Shown: positions 49,339 to 60,136, counted from the stretch's first letter. The stretch: DNA of 64,000 nucleotides from R-RK-3 sp963834945 (GCA_963834945.1 CAWIDT010000001.1:558001-622000); one strand, 5' to 3'. The notes: generated by a model not told the origin, from the sequence alone. A program made the numbers and translations.

Positions 49339-51282
49339 ATGTCACAGGCCAAGGTCTATTCCGTTCCGGACACGTGGCAGCAGACGGCCTATGTCGACGC
49401 TACGAAATATCATGAAATGTACGAGGCCAGCGCCGCCAATCCCGACGCGTTTTGGGGCGAGCACGGCCAGAGGGTCGATTGGATCAAACCCTATTCCAAG
49501 GTGAAGAACACCAGCTTCGCCCCCGACAACGTTTCGATCAAATGGTTCGAGGACGGCACGCTCAATGTCTGCAGCAATTGCATTGACCGCCATCTTCCCG
49601 AGCGCGCCGATCAGGTCGCCATCATCTGGGAAGGCGACGAGCCGGACATGGATCTGAAGGTTACCTATCAGCAGCTTTATGATCATGTCTGCCGTTTCGC
49701 CAATGTGCTGAAGAAGCTCGGCGCGAAAAGGGGCGACCGCATCACAATCTACATGCCGATGATCCCCGAGGCGGTGTATGCCATGCTCGCCTGCGCGCGC
49801 ATCGGCGCCATCCATTCGGTGGTTTTCGGTGGCTTCTCGCCGGACAGCCTCGCCAACCGCATCCAGGATTGCGACAGCAACATCGTCGTCACCGCCGATG
49901 AGGGCGTACGCGGCGGGCGAAAAATCCAGCTGAAGGGCAACACTGACACCGCGCTGGAAAAATGCCCGACGGTGAAGAAGGTGCTGGTGGTCAAGCGCAC
50001 CAACGGCGAGGTGGAATGGCACGAGGGCCGCGATCATTGGTACCACGAGGAAATGGCAGCCGTTCCCGCCGAATGCCCGCCCGAGGAAATGAGCGCGGAA
50101 GACCCGCTGTTCATCCTCTATACCTCGGGCTCGACGGGCAGCCCTAAGGGTGTCCTGCATACGACGGGCGGCTATCTCGTCTTCGCCGCGATGACCCACC
50201 ACTATGTTTTCGACTATAAGGAAGGTGACATCTATTGGTGCACCGCCGATGTCGGCTGGGTGACCGGCCACAGCTATATCGTCTACGGTCCGCTGGCCAA
50301 TGCCGCGACGACGCTGGTGTTCGAGGGCGTGCCCAACTATCCCTCGCCCTCCCGTTTCTGGGACGTGGTCGACAAGCATCAGGTGAACATCTTCTATACC
50401 GCGCCAACCGCGCTGCGCGCTCTGATGGGCGCCGGCGACAGCCATGTCACCAAGACCAGCCGCAAATCGCTGAAGCTGCTGGGGTCGGTGGGCGAGCCGA
50501 TCAACCCGGAAGCCTGGGAGTGGTACTATAATGTGGTGGGCGACGGACGCTGCCCGATCGTCGACACCTGGTGGCAGACGGAAACCGGCGGCATTCTCAT
50601 CACACCGCTGCCCGGCGCCATTCCGCTCAAGGCCGGCTCGGCGACGCGGCCTTTCTTCGGCATCAAGCCTGCCCTCGTCGATGCCGACGGGCAGATCCTG
50701 GAGGGCGCCGCTTCCGGCAATCTGGTCATCACCGATAGCTGGCCCGGCCAGATGCGCACCGTCTTCCGCGATCACGACCGCTTCGTGAAGACCTATTTCT
50801 CCACCTACAAGAATATGTATTTCACCGGTGATGGCTGCCGCCGCGACGATGACGGCTATTATTGGATCACCGGCCGCGTCGACGACGTAATCAACGTGTC
50901 CGGCCATCGCATGGGCACGGCAGAGGTGGAATCCGCACTGGTGGCGCACCCGAAAGTCGCGGAAGCGGCGTGCGTGGGTTATCCGCACAACATCAAGGGA
51001 CAGGGCATCTACGTCTATGTCACATTGATGGCCGGCGAGGAACCGACCGAGGAGCTTCGCCGCGAGCTGCGTGACTGGGTGCGCAAGGAAATCGGCCCGA
51101 TCGCCGCGCCGGACCTCATCCAATTCGCGCCGGGCCTGCCGAAGACGCGCTCCGGCAAAATCATGCGGCGCATCCTGCGCAAGATCGCCGAGGACGATTT
51201 CAGCAATCTGGGCGATACATCGACGCTGGCGGAACCGGCCGTGGTGAACGATCTCATCGAAAACCGGATGAACCGTCCCTAG
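49339..51282 (+). CDS. acs: Acetyl-coenzyme A synthetase
   Basis: Cytosolic AMP-forming enzyme that activates acetate to acetyl-CoA. The start ATG at 49339 follows GGGAGGATGCG. The AMP-binding motif YTSGSTGSPKGVLHTTGGYL (about residues 259-278), the ADVGWVTGHSYIVYGPL stretch, the WWQTETGG core, the TGDGCRRDDDGYYWITGRVD hinge region and VINVSGHRMGTAEVE are intact, as is the C-terminal lysine in PKTRSGKIMRRILRKIA, the site acetylated in regulated homologues. At 647 residues it is the standard length. A strong terminator follows. Confidence 0.96.
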   Translation: MSQAKVYSVPDTWQQTAYVDATKYHEMYEASAANPDAFWGEHGQRVDWIKPYSKVKNTSFAPDNVSIKWFEDGTLNVCSNCIDRHLPERADQVAIIWEGDEPDMDLKVTYQQLYDHVCRFANVLKKLGAKRGDRITIYMPMIPEAVYAMLACARIGAIHSVVFGGFSPDSLANRIQDCDSNIVVTADEGVRGGRKIQLKGNTDTALEKCPTVKKVLVVKRTNGEVEWHEGRDHWYHEEMAAVPAECPPEEMSAEDPLFILYTSGSTGSPKGVLHTTGGYLVFAAMTHHYVFDYKEGDIYWCTADVGWVTGHSYIVYGPLANAATTLVFEGVPNYPSPSRFWDVVDKHQVNIFYTAPTALRALMGAGDSHVTKTSRKSLKLLGSVGEPINPEAWEWYYNVVGDGRCPIVDTWWQTETGGILITPLPGAIPLKAGSATRPFFGIKPALVDADGQILEGAASGNLVITDSWPGQMRTVFRDHDRFVKTYFSTYKNMYFTGDGCRRDDDGYYWITGRVDDVINVSGHRMGTAEVESALVAHPKVAEAACVGYPHNIKGQGIYVYVTLMAGEEPTEELRRELRDWVRKEIGPIAAPDLIQFAPGLPKTRSGKIMRRILRKIAEDDFSNLGDTSTLAEPAVVNDLIENRMNRP

Positions 51283-51778
51283 TCCGATGCATGAGCATTT
51301 CCCTCAAGCGAAATTGCGAGCCGCCCTTGGGCAGCTCGCAATTCGTTTGACGCATTGAGGGGGTCAATGCCTCGTCAGATCGATGCCGTACGAGCTGGGG
51401 ACGAACTCGACGGCGGCGGAATGGAGCATTGCTCGGGCGTGCCGTGCAAATGTGCCAGTGAGGGGGGAGAGGGGCTGCTACTCCATTTCCGCTTTGTCAA
51501 TATCGCTTCTGACAATTGTGAGTGTGCAACTGCACGCGAAGGTTGTCAAAGCGCTCCGAATCAATATCCCCGATTCCCACAGGCAAATTTAAGGGCGCGC
51601 GAAGAATTTGCCGCGCCTCTCAAGGGCCGGTTAGGCCGGCATTCATCTCTCGCCGCATAAAGTTTTCCAACCCATGGACATCGGCACGCCATAGCGTATG
51701 GTGCCGCGCATGGCTCGCCGCGCCTGCCCTAGGCGCACTGCCCTATCTCGCCGGTAACCGGAAATCAGGGGATTTCTG
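51283..51778. other. 496-base gap between acs and the macroglobulin gene
   Basis: Apart from the acs terminator, two overlapping short frames (51355-51660 and 51383-51592) are open, but neither has a ribosome site, a domain or plausible amino-acid composition. I see no repeat of family A or B here. Confidence 0.6.
51312..51347 (+). terminator. Hairpin terminator after acs
   Basis: A perfect ten-base stem AATTGCGAGC/GCTCGCAATT, continued by inner pairs (GCCC/GGGC), is followed by CGTTT. It is 30 bases after the acs stop codon. The T-run is short. Confidence 0.65.
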
Positions 51779-54700
51779 ATGACGTTTTCGTCGCGTATTG
51801 CGTTCTGCCTCGCCGTCCTCCTTCTCAGCGCCCTCACCATCTGCGCGGCTCCCGGCCCGGCACGGGCGCAGCCCTTCCTCAGCGCCGACACCGAAAGCGC
51901 CGCGCGTGAGTACGAGGCGTATCTGAAAGCGCAATGGCCAAGCGAGGGCAACACCGCGAAGGGCTGGAAAGCCCGCGGCCAGGCCGCGATGAAGGCGGGC
52001 GATCCGCGCCGGGCGACCGGTTTCTTTGCCTCTTCGGTGGTGCTGGACAAAGGCGCGGCCGATAGCTGGCTGGAGCTGGCGCGCGCCTATCTGGCCATCC
52101 AGACCGAACAATCTGAAGAGAAGGCCAGCTTCTCCCGCAATGCCGGCTCGACCGCTTTCATCGCCTGGCAGCGTGCCAAGACGCCGGCCCTGAAGGCGGC
52201 GGCGCTCGCGGCGCTGGCCGCCAGCTATGAAGCCCGCTCGCTGTGGCGCCCCGCCATCGAGGCCTATAAGGAAAGCCTGAGCCAGCAGGACAATGCCGAT
52301 GTCCGCACCAGCTTCGAGCAAGCCGTCGCCGAGCACGGCTTCCGCATGGTCGACTACACCACGGACAGCGATGCCGCCTCGCCGCGCATCTGCGTGCAAT
52401 TCTCCGAAACGCTGGCGCAGGGCCGGGTGGATTTCGCCAAATTCGTTTCGGTCAACGGCGAGGACCCGGCAGGCGTCCGGGTGCAGAATTCGCAGCTATG
52501 CATCGAGGAATTGCTGCATGGGCGCCGCTACCAGATCAAGATCCGCGACGGCCTGCCATCGGCGGTGGATGAAAATCTCGCCAAGCCGATCGACCTGACG
52601 GTCTATGTCCGCGACCGCAAACCCTCCGTTCGCTTCGCAAATCAGAATTACGTGCTGCCGCGCACAGGGCAGCAAGGCATCCCCGTGGTCGCCATCAACA
52701 CCAAGGGAGTCAAGGTCAGCATCTATCATGTCGGCGACCGGCGGCTCGCCAATGAGGTGCTCGACGGCCCCTTCGGCCAGCAGATCGACAGCTATCAGGC
52801 CGACGAGATCAAGAACAGCAAGGGTGAGCTGCTCTGGACCGGCAACATGCCCGTCAAGACGACGCTGAACGAGGAAACCACCATCGCCTTTCCGGTGGAT
52901 GAGATCCTGCCCAATCTTAAGCCCGGCCTCTATGTCATGACCGGGACCCCCGATGATGGCACGCCCGCCGCCGCCGACGCGGATGCCAATGCCGCCGATA
53001 CCGGCACCCGCGCGACGCAATGGTTCGTCGTCTCCGACATGGGGCTGACGGCGCTGAACGGCGCGGACGGCGTGCATGGCTTTGTGCGCTCGCTCGCCGA
53101 CGCCAAGGGCAAATCCGGCATCGAGGTGCGTCTGCTCGCCCGCAACAATGACGTGCTCGGAACGGCCAAAACCGACGAGAATGGCTATGTCCGTTTCGAT
53201 GCGGGGCTGGCCGCGCGGCACAGGCGGCCTTGCGCCCGCGCTTCTGGTCGCCACCGATGCGGCGAGCGGCGATTATGGCTTCCTCGACCTGACCAAGGCC
53301 GCGTTCGATCTGTCCGACCGCGGCGTGGGCGGGCGGCTGACGCCCGGTCCGCTCGACGCCATGCTGTTCACCGAGCGCGGCGTCTACCGACCCGGTGAGA
53401 AGGTATACCTCACCGCGATGCTGCGCGACGGCTCCGGCAAGGCGGCGCCTGGCGTGCCGCTGACGCTGAAGATCGTGCGGCCCGACAATGTCGAATATAG
53501 CCGCGAACTGCTGAAGGACGAAGGCGACGGCGGCCGCAGCTTCACGCTGAAAATCCCGGCCACCGCGATGACCGGCACCTGGCGCATGAGCGCGCATGTC
53601 GATCCCAAAGGCCCCTCGATCGGCGACACCGCCTTCCTGGTCGAGGACTACACGCCCGAAAGGCTGGAAATGTCGCTGGCGCCGCAATCCAAGACCATCG
53701 CGCCCGATGCGGCTGTCCCGGTCGCGGTCAGCGGGCGCTATCTCTATGGCGCGCCCGCCGCCGATCTGGCGCTCGAAGGCGAGGTCAATGTTTCGGCCGC
53801 CGCCTCCGGGCCGGAAGGCTTCGCCGACTATCAGTTCGGGCTCGAGGACGAGACATTCGCGCCGCTGCGCAAGCCGCTGGAAAACCTGCCGCTGACGGAC
53901 GCCAAGGGCGCCGCGCAAATTCTGGCCGAACTGCCGCCGCTGACGCAGACCACCAAGCCGCTGAAGGCCGATCTCGTCATCCGCATGCGCGAGCCGAGCG
54001 GCCGCGTTCTCGCCGACACGGCAACGCTGAAAGTGCTCCCCGCCAAGCCGATCATCGGCGTCAAGCCCGACTTCGAGGGCGGCCACACGGCGGACGGCGG
54101 AACCGCCGGGTTCCAGCTCGTCGTGCTCGACCGCGACGGCAAGCCCGCCGTAATGAAGGGCCTCAATTGGGAGCTGTCGCGGCTGGAGCGGCGGTTCCAA
54201 TGGTACAATCGCGATGGCCGCTGGGACTATGAGACGGTGCAATATGTGCGCAAGGTCGCCAACGGCACCGTGGACGTCGAAGCCGGCGCGCCCGCGCATA
54301 TCGAGACCGCCGTCGATTATGGCAGCTTCCGCCTGGAAGTGACCGCGCCCGGCGCCGCCGCGCTGCCCGCCAGCGTCAATTTCACCTCCGGCTGGTATGT
54401 GTCGGAAACCGGCGAAACCCCCGACATTCTCGACGTCGCGCTGGATAAGGAAACCTATAAGCCCGGCGACGAGGCGAAAGTGCAGATCTCGGCGCGCATG
54501 GCCGGTGAGGCGGTGGTCGCCATCGTCAGCGACAAGCTGCTGGCGATCCAGACCGTGCCGGTGCCGGAAAACGGCGCCAATCTCACCTTTAAGGTCGGCG
54601 AGGAGTGGGGGCCGGGCGCCTATGTCATGGCCGAGCTCTACCGCCCCATGGATGCCGGCGCCAAGCGCATGCCGGGCCGCGCCATCGGCGTGAAATGGCT

Positions 54701-57058
54701 AGGCTTCGACGCCAGCGACCACACGCTCGGCATTGCGCTGAACGCGCCCGAAAAAGCGCGGCCCAATCATCGCCTCACCATCCCGCTGACGCTCACCGGC
54801 CTCGCGAGCGGCGAGACCGCGCATGTGACGGTCGCCGCCGTCGATCTGGGCATTCTCCATCTCACGCGCTATGCCGAGCCCGACCCGGACGGCTATTATT
54901 TCGGCCAGCGGCGTCTGGGCACCGAAATCCGCGATCTCTACGGCAAGCTGATCGACGGGATGCAGGGCATTCGCGGCACGATCCGCTCGGGCGGTGATGG
55001 CGGCCCCGGCGGCCTGGCCGTACAGGGACGCCCGCTGAACGCCGAACCGGTCGCTTTCTATTCCGGCATCGTCGAGGTGGGCGCCGATGGCAAGGCGCGA
55101 GGTGACATTCGACATCCCGGCCTTCGACGGCACCTTGCGCATCATGGCGACCGCCTGGAACGGCACAAAGCTGGGCCACGCCGTCAAGGACATGATCATT
55201 CGCGATCCGGTCGTGGTGCAGGGCACGCCGCCGAAATTCCTGATCATCGGCGACAAATCCGAGCTGCATCTGAACATCCAGAACGTCGAAGGTGCCGACG
55301 GCGAGTACGAACCTTGCGGCTGTAGCCGACGGCGGCAGCTCCCTGCCCGACACGGCGGCATCGCAACGCTTTGCCATGAAGCTCGGCGAGCGCCGCAGCA
55401 TTGCCCTGCCGATTAATGCCGACACGCTTGGCGACGCCTCCGTCTCGGTGACGCTCACCGGGCCGGGCGATCTGTCGGTCGAAAGACGCTACGCCTTCCA
55501 GATCAACCCTGCCGCGCCGAACATCACGCGCCGCACCGTGGAGACGCTGGCGGCCAATACCGGCTCCTTGCGGGTTTCCTCCGATCTGATTGCCGACCTC
55601 ATCCCGAATACGGCGCGTGTCACGGTCAATGCCGGCCCGGAAGCGGCCCTCGACGTGCCGGGCCTGCTCTTGTCGCTCGACCGCTATCCGCTCGGCTGCG
55701 CGGAACAGACCGTCAGCCGCGCCCTGCCGCTGCTCTATCTCAACGAGGTGGCGGACGCGGTGGGCCTCTCCGGCGAAAGCGGCGCCAAGGCACGCATCCA
55801 GACTGCGATCGACCGGCTGGCGCTCCTCCAGGATTCGAGCGGCTCGTTCGGCCTGTGGTCGCCCGGCAGCCAGGATCTGTGGCTGACCGCCTATGTCACC
55901 GACTTCCTCACCCGCGCCCAGGAAAAAGGCTACAGGCTGCGCTCGACCATGGTGGAAACCGCGCTCGACAGGCTGAAGAACTCGGTCAATTTTGCCGCCG
56001 AATTCCAGAAGGGCGGCGAGGAACTGGCCTACGCGCTTTATGTGCTGGCGCGCTCGGGCCGCGCGGTTGTCGGCGATTTGCGCTATTATGTCGATGAAAA
56101 GCTTGCCAATTTCGAGACGCCCCTCGCCCAGGCGCAGCTCGGCGCGGCGCTCGCCATGTATGGCGACAAGGAGCGGGCGGAACGCGCCTTCTCCATCGCC
56201 CTGGAAAACATGAAGGCCGATCCGGCGCCCAGCCTCGCCGCGACGAGAACCGACTACGGCACCGCCCTGCGCGACGACGCCGCGACGCTGACGCTGATCT
56301 CGGAAACCAAGCTGCTGCCGCAAAGCGTGCCGGGCATCCTGCAGGCGGTGTCTCGCCGCCGTGCCGCCAAGGACGCGACCAGCACGCAGGAAAATGCCTG
56401 GTTGCTGCTGGCGGCGAAATCGCTCATCGACCAGAGCCGCTCGCTGTCCCTCGATGTCGACGGCAAGCCCGAGACCGGGCCCATCCAGCGCGTGCTGAGC
56501 GCCGCCGACCTTACCCGCGCGCCGGTGACGATCAAGAACACCACCGCGCAGCCGATCAGCGTGTCGGTGCTGGTGAACGGCGCCTCCACCATGCCGGAGC
56601 CCGCTGCCTCATCCGGCTTCACCATCGAGCGGCAGGTCTATACGCCCGACGGCAAGCTGGCCAAATTCGACAGTGTCAAGCAGAACGACCGTTTTGTCGT
56701 CGTGCTCAAGGTGAGCGAGGTCGAAGCCAAGCTCGGCCACATCGTCGTCGAGGACCGCTTGCCGGCCGGCTTCGAGATCGAGAACCCGGTCCTGCTGAAG
56801 GGCACCGACCTCAAGGCGTTCGCCTGGCTCGACGCCAAGACCGATCCGGCGCACACCGCCTTCCGTGACGACCGGTTCACCGCGGCGTTCTCGCGCACCA
56901 ACGCCAATGAGAAGCAGCCCGCAAGCTACACGCTGGCCTATGTGATGCGGGCGGTTTCGCCGGGCAGCTACACCCATCCCGGCGCCTATGTGCAGGATAT
57001 GTACCGGCCCGAGCGCTTCGCGCGCACCGCGCCGGGCAAGGTGGACATCGTGCGATAG
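51779..57058 (+). pseudogene. Bacterial alpha-2-macroglobulin (YfhM-like), three frameshifts
   Basis: Large periplasmic protease-trapping protein of about 1760 residues, encoded next to pbpC as in the classic yfhM-pbpC pair. A signal peptide is present (ending PARAQP). MG domains include GVYRPGEKVYLTAMLRDG, GTWRMSAHVDPKG and DILDVALDKETYKPGDEAKV. The thioester motif is intact: YPLGCAEQTVSRALPLLYL. Three +1 frame changes break the reading frame: near 53208 (LAARH; a G too many after CTGGCC), near 55100 (a C too many in AAGGCGCGAGG) and near 55306 (a G too many in GAGTACGAACC). Removing one base at each site gives one continuous frame. Either the gene is inactivated or the assembly has three single-base insertions. 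Confidence 0.88.
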
Positions 57059-57104
57059 GACGGGGGCGAACGCATGGCCGGCATCCTTTCGCTGACACTC
57101 ACCT

Positions 57105-57140
57105 TATCGCCCTCTCCCCACAGGAGACCGGGCCGTCCGG
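57105..57140. repeat. Partial GC-rich repeat, family B
   Basis: The segment CTTATCGCCCTCTCCCCACAGGAGACCGG resembles the CCCTCTTCCCACGGGAGAGGG part of the other family B copies, but is truncated. It lies between the macroglobulin gene and pbpC. Confidence 0.5.
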
Positions 57141-57164
57141 TCAAATGCGACGTTCGAGGCTGAC

Positions 57165-59306
57165 ATGACGGCCGCGCCAAATATGTCCGGTTCGATGCTC
57201 GCCAGGGTGCAGCGAATGCTGCTGGCGCTGGGGCTCGCCCGCTATCCAGTGGTGTTCTGTACCATCTACCTGCTGCTGGTGGCGGCCATCGCCGGCAGCT
57301 ATCACATCGCGCTGGCCTGGCTCGGTCCACCGCCGCTCGCCGCCACCGAGGTCAGCTCAAAGCTCGTCCTCGACCGCAATGGCCGTCTGTTGCGCCCCTT
57401 CACCACGCCGGACGGCCTCTGGCGGCTGCCGGTGAAGGTGGATGAGGTCGACCCGCGCTATTTCGCGCTGCTCCTCGCCTATGAGGATAAGCGCTTCTAC
57501 AGCCATGACGGCGTCGATGGGCGCGCCATGGCCCGCGCCCTATGGCAATTGCTGCGGTATCGCCGCCCCGTTTCGGGCGCCTCGACCCTGACCATGCAGA
57601 CCGCGCGCCTGCTCGATGATCGTCCGACGCGCTCCTATTTCGCCAAGATCGGACAGATTTTACGGGCTTGGCAGCTCGAAAAGATGCTCTCCAAGCGCCG
57701 GCTGCTCGAACTCTACATGCGGCTGGCGCCGTTCGGCGGCAATATCGAGGGCGTTCGCGCCGCCTCGCTCGCCTATTTCGGCAAGGAACCGCACCGGCTG
57801 AGCATCGCCGAGGCCGCGCTGCTGGTGGCGCTGCCGCAATCGCCCGAGCAGCGCCGCCCCGACCGCAATGCCGAGGCCGCCCATGCGGCGCGGGACCGTG
57901 TGATCGACCGCGCCGCTGCCGCTGGCGTCATCACAAAAGCCGAAGCCGATTTCGCCAAGCAGCAGAAGGTGAAGGCTGAACGCTATAATTTCCCTGCCCT
58001 TGCCGCGCATCTGTCCGAACGCCTCGCCGCCGACACCAAGGACGACGTGATCCGCCTCACCATCGACGCCCGGCTTCAGGAAGGCGCCGAGGCGGTCGTC
58101 GCGCGCCATGTGGCCAGCGCCGGACCCAAGCTTTCGGCGGCAGTGATGGTGATCGACCATCGGACCGGCGAGGTGCTGGCGGATGTCGGCTCGGCCAGCT
58201 ATTTCGATCCTGACCGGAACGGCCCGATCGACATGACGCAGGCCGTTCGCTCGCCCGGATCGGCGCTGAAGCCGTTCATCTATGGCATGGGCTTCGAGGC
58301 GGGGCATGCGCATCCGGAAACGCTGATTCAGGACCGGCCGGTCCGCTTCGGCGGCTATGCGCCGGAAAATTTCGACAACACCTATCGCGGCGCCGTCACC
58401 GTCCGGCAGGCCTTGCAGCTTTCGCTCAACATTCCCGCGGTCAAAATGCTGGCCGCGGTCGGCCCGGCCCGCCTCGCGGCGCGCATCCGGCAGGCGGGGT
58501 TCGATGTCGATGTGCCACGCAATCTGACGGTGGCGCTGGGCGGTGTCGGCCTGCGGCTGGAAGACATGGCCGGGCTGTACACCGCGCTGGCGCGTGGCGG
58601 CGAGCCGCTCGCCCTCAAATACCGTCTGACCGGCGAACCGTTGCGGACGGCAGCCGCCGAACCGCTGCTGCGGCCCGCCGCCGCCTGGTATGTGGCAGAT
58701 ATCCTGCGCGGCGTGGCACCTCCCCAACACGCCAAGGGCGGCGGCATCGCATTCAAGACCGGCACATCCTATGGCTTCCGCGACGCCTGGGCCGCCGGGT
58801 TCGACGGCCGCCACGTCGTCGTTGCGTGGCTCGGCCGGCCCGACGGAACCCCCACCCCCGGCCTCATGGGACTGACCAAGGCGGCGCCGCTACTGTTCGA
58901 CATCTTCGCGCAGATCAGCCCCGATCGCGTGCCCCTGCCACCCGCGCCTGCCGGCGTGATCGAGGCCTCGACCAGCACTCTGCCGCCGCCGCTCGCCAAT
59001 TTCCGCGAACCGGACAGCGCGCCCGCGACCGGCATCGCCAGCGCCGACCCGCCGGTCCACATTGCCTTCCCGCCCGACCGTGCCGAGCTCGAGCTGGCGC
59101 AGGAAAAGGACGGCGCCCGCCTGCCGATCGCGTTCAAAGCGGAAGGTGGCGTCCTGCCTTTCACCTGGCTTGTGAACGGCGCGCCTCTCCAAACCGCTCC
59201 GTACCGCCGCGAGGTGTTCTGGACACCGCAGGGCGAAGGCTTCGTGCAGCTCTCGGTGATCGATGCACAAGGCCGCGTCGACAAGGTGACGGTGCGGCTG
59301 CGCTAA
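57165..59306 (+). CDS. pbpC: Penicillin-binding protein 1C
   Basis: Inner-membrane-anchored peptidoglycan polymerase/transpeptidase, 713 residues. After a membrane segment (VVFCTIYLLLVAAIAGSYHI) comes the glycosyltransferase domain: LLLAYEDKRFYSHDGVDGRA (catalytic Glu near 107), GASTLTMQTARLL and AKIGQILRAWQLEKMLSKRR. The transpeptidase domain has SPGSALKPFIYGM (SxxK serine near 365), SLNIPAV (SxN) and FKTGTSYGFRDAW (KTG near 530). The C-terminal 130 residues carry the BiPBP_C immunoglobulin-like domain typical of PBP1C. The pairing with alpha-2-macroglobulin is conserved; the macroglobulin is thought to guard the periplasm when PBP1C repairs wall breaches. The stop codon adjoins a repeat. 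Confidence 0.95.
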   Translation: MTAAPNMSGSMLARVQRMLLALGLARYPVVFCTIYLLLVAAIAGSYHIALAWLGPPPLAATEVSSKLVLDRNGRLLRPFTTPDGLWRLPVKVDEVDPRYFALLLAYEDKRFYSHDGVDGRAMARALWQLLRYRRPVSGASTLTMQTARLLDDRPTRSYFAKIGQILRAWQLEKMLSKRRLLELYMRLAPFGGNIEGVRAASLAYFGKEPHRLSIAEAALLVALPQSPEQRRPDRNAEAAHAARDRVIDRAAAAGVITKAEADFAKQQKVKAERYNFPALAAHLSERLAADTKDDVIRLTIDARLQEGAEAVVARHVASAGPKLSAAVMVIDHRTGEVLADVGSASYFDPDRNGPIDMTQAVRSPGSALKPFIYGMGFEAGHAHPETLIQDRPVRFGGYAPENFDNTYRGAVTVRQALQLSLNIPAVKMLAAVGPARLAARIRQAGFDVDVPRNLTVALGGVGLRLEDMAGLYTALARGGEPLALKYRLTGEPLRTAAAEPLLRPAAAWYVADILRGVAPPQHAKGGGIAFKTGTSYGFRDAWAAGFDGRHVVVAWLGRPDGTPTPGLMGLTKAAPLLFDIFAQISPDRVPLPPAPAGVIEASTSTLPPPLANFREPDSAPATGIASADPPVHIAFPPDRAELELAQEKDGARLPIAFKAEGGVLPFTWLVNGAPLQTAPYRREVFWTPQGEGFVQLSVIDAQGRVDKVTVRLR

Positions 59307-59426
59307 AGCACGATCGGGAAAAGCATGTCCGCGAAGGCGGGGGTGGACACCGGTTTTCCCGAAAAATCGTGCGAAAAAAATAAATCTAGATAATGATCGC
59401 TTCCGTTTAAGCGATCATTATCTAGA
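59304..59426. repeat. Composite palindromic repeat, family A, copy 6
   Basis: It begins with the pbpC stop codon (TAAAGCACGATCGGGAAAAG), contains an extra segment CATGTCCGCGAAGGCGGGGG, continues with GGACACCGGTTTTCCCGAA, and ends with TCTAGATAATGATCGC and TAAGCGATCATTATCTAGA. The extra segment corresponds to that in the copy at 10268, in opposite orientation. Confidence 0.85.
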
Positions 59427-59568
59427 CCGTCAGGCACAGACGGCGCGGCGCCTTTCAGCCTTGCGGAGACGATCATGGCGCGTGCGGCAGCCAGATCGGA
59501 AGGATCGGGATTTTGAGCGACGACACCGAGAATTCGACATCTATCGCGAGTTGGACGCGTTACCGCTA

Positions 59569-59683
59569 TAGCGCGATCAGGTAAAGTGGAATCCGGTTTG
59601 CCGTCCGATCGCGCGCCAGGCAAAGATCTAGGGCGGGCCACAACGGAAAGATGCTTCCACCTAAAGCGATCCCGCTCTAAGGC
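59569..59683. repeat. Degenerate palindromic repeat, family A, copy 7
   Basis: GCGCGATCAGGTAAAGTGGAATCCGGTTTGCC is followed by CCGATCGCGCGCC and by ACCTAAAGCGATCCCGCTCTAAGG. The order of modules is that of family A, with many differences. Confidence 0.6.
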
Positions 59684-59746
59684 ACGGAGAAAAGGCACCA
59701 TCCTGATGTCGTCACAAATGACGATTGCGTCAGCGGTCACATCTGA

Positions 59747-59771
59747 TACATTGGCGATGGAAGCCAATGTA
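59747..59771. promoter_or_regulatory. Perfect 9-bp inverted repeat overlapping a putative -10
   Basis: TACATTGGC and GCCAATGTA flank a seven-base spacer. TTGCGT at 59725 lies 16 bases before TACATT, which could be a -35/-10 pair; the inverted repeat would then be an operator on the promoter of the candidate small RNA. It could instead be the first hairpin of that RNA. Confidence 0.45.
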
Positions 59772-59846
59772 AATCATCCCTCATTGTGCTCCGATCCCAA
59801 CGGTAGACATCGGAAGCGAGGATTCGATCGAGTCCTCGTTTTTTTT
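59760..59846 (+). ncRNA. Candidate small RNA of about 85-90 nt
   Basis: A free-standing unit without a coding frame: possible promoter at 59725-59752; an unpaired C-rich stretch (AATCATCCCTCATTG); a hairpin with stem TCCGAT/ATCGGA (59790-59814); and a strong terminator hairpin CGAGGA/TCCTCG followed by eight Ts (59817-59846). No gene upstream on this strand needs this terminator, because pbpC ends 500 bases earlier with repeats between. The layout (single-stranded C-rich region, hairpin, U-rich terminator) is that of many alphaproteobacterial trans-acting small RNAs. The start point is a guess and no known family was recognised. Confidence 0.5.
59817..59846 (+). terminator. Strong Rho-independent terminator of the candidate small RNA
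   Basis: The six-base stem CGAGGA/TCCTCG has a ten-base loop that contains TCGATCGA, and is followed by TTTTTTTT. It is orphan on the plus strand apart from the proposed small RNA. Confidence 0.8.
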
Positions 59847-59887
59847 GCTGGCCGACAGGTGAGCAAGCGAACCTGCTCACATCGGCA

Positions 59888-60076
59888 TCAGGATTTGGAG
59901 ACGTGTTCGGGCTTGCCCTTGCGCTTGGTGCCGGCCAGGTCGTGAAGCTGCTTCTCCGACATCGACTTTTCCATCGACTTCGAAGCGCCCTTCAGCTCAC
60001 TTTCCTTGATTTCGCCGCGTTTGGCAGCCAGAGCCGCGCCGGCGGCTTTTTGCTGGGCTTTTGACTTTGCAGGCAT
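59888..60076 (-). CDS. DUF3008 family protein
   Basis: Small basic cytosolic protein of 62 residues: MPAKSKAQQKAAGAALAAKR at the start, then ESELKGASKSMEKSMSEKQL and DLAGTKRKGKPEHVSKS. This is the family layout of DUF3008, widespread in alphaproteobacteria and without known function; the lysine-rich composition suggests contact with nucleic acid or a stress role. The ribosome site is GAGAAATACC, seven bases ahead. It stands alone, on the opposite strand to the candidate small RNA, 40 bases from its terminator. Confidence 0.85.
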   Translation of the reverse strand: MPAKSKAQQKAAGAALAAKRGEIKESELKGASKSMEKSMSEKQLHDLAGTKRKGKPEHVSKS

Positions 60077-60136
60077 GGTATTTCTCCATGGTTATGCGGG
60101 GAATAATTCGGCCGGACTGCGATGGTTCCGAAGCGC

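Noticed and set aside
51355..51660. 101-codon and overlapping 69-codon frames between acs and the macroglobulin gene
   Set aside because: No ribosome site, no domain and two equally open overlapping frames.
59303..59767. 154-codon frame on the minus strand after pbpC
   Set aside because: It is translated largely from family A repeats and crosses the candidate small RNA promoter; no domain.
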